Positions 6,481 through 8,174 of a stretch of DNA of 8,174 nucleotides are shown here, piece after piece; the first letter of the stretch is position 1; the number at the start of each line of letters is the position of its first letter. A model generated the notes under the pieces. The model worked only from the letters and a program-made list of their open reading frames with translations, made no database searches and had not been told where the DNA came from. The DNA lies in the NCBI GenBank assembly GCA_903960725.1, contig CAJCBY010000329.1, positions 1-8,174 on the forward strand, written 5' to 3'. Origin of the DNA: an uncultured Cytophagaceae bacterium. GTDB lineage: Bacteria > Bacteroidota > Bacteroidia > Cytophagales > Spirosomataceae. The position numbers were made by a program, and so were the translations under genes.

Positions 6481-6813
6481 ATGAATTGGATACCCTTGAC
6501 TGACGAGAAACAACTGGCAGAAATTGTGGAAACCTCCCAGCAAAAACCGGTAGTTATTTTCAAACACAGTACCCGTTGCTCCATCTCTTCTACTGCATTA
6601 AATCGCTTTGAAAGAGCTTGGGATTCAGAAAATACTCCTGCATATTATTTAGATTTAATCGCATACAGGCCTATTTCAGGCCAAATTGCTGAACAATTCG
6701 CTGTGGAGCACCAATCCCCCCAAGTACTCGTAATTGATAAAGGAGCTTGTCCTTATTCTGCTACGCACTGGGATATTTCCGTGGACGAAATTAAACCTTA
6801 CCTACATGGCTAG
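6481..6813 (+). CDS. ytxJ: Bacilliredoxin-like protein YtxJ (BrxC-type)
   Basis: A 110-residue thioredoxin-fold protein of the YtxJ/DUF2847 family. In bacillithiol-using bacteria these proteins reduce mixed disulfides between bacillithiol and protein cysteines in the cytoplasm. The core VVIFKHSTRCSISSTALNRF (24-43) holds the expected active-site Cys33 in the TRCSIS motif, in the position of the TCPIS motif of the Bacillus protein. A second cysteine, Cys90 (DKGACPYSATHW), sits after the SPQVLVI strand that carries the cis-proline-like SP. No signal peptide is present. I take ATG at 6481, because MNWIPLTDE is the family start; a GTG at 6475 would add only two residues. AGGTGA just before the ATG is a weak ribosome-binding site. 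The stop overlaps the next gene by 8 bases. Bacillithiol synthesis genes are not in the window, so the thiol partner is inferred. Confidence 0.9.
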   Translation: MNWIPLTDEKQLAEIVETSQQKPVVIFKHSTRCSISSTALNRFERAWDSENTPAYYLDLIAYRPISGQIAEQFAVEHQSPQVLVIDKGACPYSATHWDISVDEIKPYLHG

Positions 6814-7561
6814 ATTTTTTTTCTTATGGATGATTTTAGGGATACCCTTTTTAGGAATGGGCCAAAGAAAATCAGCTACACCCCAGAAAAAAGCCAGTAG
6901 CACACAAAACTCATCCTGGGGAATTGGGGTAAATACGAATACAAATTCAGGTCTTTTGGGTGGATTTAGTTTTTTAAAGACTTTCCCTAATCGTTCTTTC
7001 GTCAATATTGATTTCACTAATACGAAGGATTACCGCGAATTCGACTCCCCATTTTCCTACAATGGCAGAAACTATGTGGAAGGAAAATTGAACTACCTAA
7101 TCAACTTCCGACCTGAATATGGACGACAATGGTCCTTATTAAAACAAGCCAGTGAAGGAGGAACCAGTTTAAATGGTCGAATTGCGACCGGGCCCACGAT
7201 CGGTATTCAAAAACCTTACATGGTAGAAATAACCTACACGGATCCTGGCTCAGGTCGTCCTACCTCTAAAACGGGCACGGTTCCTATGGCTAGAGCTTTA
7301 GATAATACCTACAGCAAATCCATCATTAACGGTGAAGGAAGCTTTTTTGATGGAATATCTCAGGCCAAATTTATCCCCGGATGGCACCTAAAAACAGCTT
7401 TGGAGTTTAAATTTGAAACACTGAAGCAAAGTTATTTGGCGGTAGAAACGGGTTTTATTATTGATTATTTTAGCCAGCCAGTAGAAATTTTAAACCAAAC
7501 AACCCCTCGCTCTGTTTATACGACGGGTTATGTGACCTTTTTCTTTGGAAAAAGTAAATAG
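6806..7561 (+). CDS. Conserved secreted, probably outer-membrane beta-barrel protein of unknown function
   Basis: A 251-residue exported protein. [20 protein letters not shown] (1-20) is a signal peptide with likely cleavage near Gly19/Gln20. A short polar linker rich in Lys, Ser, Thr and Gln follows (21-36). The rest has many short stretches of alternating polar and hydrophobic residues with aromatic ends, for example [19 protein letters not shown] (38-56) and [13 protein letters not shown] (210-222). It closes with [10 protein letters not shown], typical of a small beta-barrel whose last strand ends near the C-terminus. There are no cysteines. It resembles conserved Bacteroidota proteins of unknown function with GGFSF and GKLNYL-like blocks. 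I chose ATG at 6806, inside the last codons of ytxJ (8-base overlap); extension to an upstream TTG at 6734 would bury the signal peptide. The gene lies 7 bases before lipA, so it is cotranscribed with it. No enzyme motif is seen. Confidence 0.82.
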   Translation: MARFFFLWMILGIPFLGMGQRKSATPQKKASSTQNSSWGIGVNTNTNSGLLGGFSFLKTFPNRSFVNIDFTNTKDYREFDSPFSYNGRNYVEGKLNYLINFRPEYGRQWSLLKQASEGGTSLNGRIATGPTIGIQKPYMVEITYTDPGSGRPTSKTGTVPMARALDNTYSKSIINGEGSFFDGISQAKFIPGWHLKTALEFKFETLKQSYLAVETGFIIDYFSQPVEILNQTTPRSVYTTGYVTFFFGKSK

Positions 7562-7568
7562 AAAAATA

Positions 7569-8174
7569 ATGATTGAATTACCTCAAGTAAGTCCTGCCGC
7601 TAATACCCGCAAACCAGACTGGTTGCGCGTTAAATTGCCTATCGGTGAAAAATTCACAAACGTTCGTAAAATCGTTGATGAACACAAATTGCACACGATT
7701 TGCCAGTCAGGAAATTGCCCTAACATGGGAGAATGCTGGGGAGAGGGCACGGCCACTTTCATGATTTTAGGTAATGTCTGCACGCGCTCCTGCACCTTCT
7801 GCGCCGTTGCAACCGGACGTCCTGCCGAATACGACGAGGACGAACCGCGGCGCGTGGCTGATGCCATCAAGTTAATGCAGGTAAAACACGCTGTAATCAC
7901 TTCGGTGAACCGCGACGAATTGAAAGATAAAGGAGCAGAAATCTGGTACCAAACCGTTCGCGCGGTGAAAGAAACCACCCCAGCGACTACTATAGAAACG
8001 TTAATTCCAGATGTAAAAGCGAATTGGGATGCCCTCATTCGAATGATCGAAGGTGGTCAAGAAGTAGTTTCACACAATATGGAAACGGTTGAACGTTTGT
8101 ACCGTTACGTTCGTCCCCAAGCGAAATATGTACGCAGTTTAGAGCAAATTAAGCGGACGAAAGAGTTCGGCAAA
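7569..8174 (+). CDS. lipA: Lipoyl synthase, partial (C-terminus beyond right edge)
   Basis: The first 202 residues of a radical-SAM enzyme that inserts two sulfur atoms into octanoyl groups on lipoyl domains of 2-oxoacid dehydrogenases and the glycine cleavage H protein. Both iron-sulfur cluster motifs are complete: Cys45, Cys50 and Cys56 in [12 protein letters not shown] (auxiliary, sulfur-donating cluster), and Cys71, Cys75 and Cys78 in CTRSCTFC (SAM-binding cluster). Other family blocks are [10 protein letters not shown] (15-24), [18 protein letters not shown] (109-126), ETLIPD (143-148) and [12 protein letters not shown] (167-178). Full-length enzymes are about 290-320 residues, so roughly a third is missing. 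The ATG at 7569 follows an A-rich stretch (GAAAAATA), the usual Bacteroidota start context, 7 bases after the previous stop. Certain as to identity. Confidence 0.97.
   Translation, partial: MIELPQVSPAANTRKPDWLRVKLPIGEKFTNVRKIVDEHKLHTICQSGNCPNMGECWGEGTATFMILGNVCTRSCTFCAVATGRPAEYDEDEPRRVADAIKLMQVKHAVITSVNRDELKDKGAEIWYQTVRAVKETTPATTIETLIPDVKANWDALIRMIEGGQEVVSHNMETVERLYRYVRPQAKYVRSLEQIKRTKEFGK

Noticed and set aside
6351..6584. Minus-strand open frame across the waaA-ytxJ intergenic region
   Set aside because: It overlaps the starts of two well-supported divergent genes in other frames and shows no family likeness.
6734..6805. Upstream TTG start adding 24 residues to the barrel-like protein
   Set aside because: It lies inside ytxJ in another frame and would place the clear signal peptide internally; the ATG at 6806 gives a proper N-terminal signal.
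7583..8038. Minus-strand open frame of about 150 codons opposite lipA
   Set aside because: It lies wholly antisense to the conserved lipA coding sequence, and its translation shows no recognisable domain; a shadow of codon bias.
1..8174. CRISPR array, defence island, prophage, tRNA or rRNA
   Set aside because: No regularly spaced repeats, no integrase or transposase, and no tRNA-like cloverleaf or rRNA stretch were seen; the gene content is housekeeping.

Overview
The window reads as chromosomal DNA of a Bacteroidota bacterium, most likely of the order Cytophagales (the order is an inference). Four things point there: a secreted subtilisin-like protease ending in a type IX secretion sorting domain, a Kdo transferase that implies a Gram-negative envelope, a YtxJ-type bacilliredoxin, and start sites with A-rich leaders and TAnnTTTG-like promoter elements rather than strong Shine-Dalgarno sequences. 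The DNA is moderately AT-rich and densely coding; the longest stretch without a gene is about 200 bases.

Layout. At the left edge (1-381, minus) lies the start of a small secreted or membrane-anchored cysteine protein whose Cys / CC / CC / PP layout resembles the Bacteroidota HYC_CC_PP-type proteins; it runs off the window. Only 35 bases away, and divergent from it, begins a plus-strand pair: an S8 protease exported by type IX secretion (417-2018), then, by a 4-base ATGA overlap, a multi-membrane-spanning heparan-alpha-glucosaminide N-acetyltransferase-like protein (2015-3124). Convergent to this pair is a minus-strand operon read from right to left: waaA (Kdo transferase), rsgA (ribosome-assembly GTPase) and a ROK-family sugar kinase. 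The convergent gap (3125-3332) holds two long imperfect hairpins, each with the stop codon of the adjoining gene inside its arm, and a small perfect palindrome between them.

Divergent from waaA is a third, plus-strand operon: ytxJ (bacilliredoxin-like), a secreted, probably outer-membrane beta-barrel protein of unknown function that overlaps ytxJ by 8 bases, and lipA (lipoyl synthase), which is cut by the right edge.

The genes are mostly housekeeping: LPS core and lipid A assembly, ribosome maturation, sugar phosphorylation, lipoate synthesis and thiol redox. I see no defence system, CRISPR array, mobile element, tRNA or rRNA. The least ordinary features are the paired stop-codon-spanning hairpins at 3116-3350, the compact divergent promoter at 385-412 that would give almost leaderless mRNAs on both sides, and the tight coupling of a thiol-redox protein, an envelope protein and lipA. 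None of these amounts to clear evidence of a new system.
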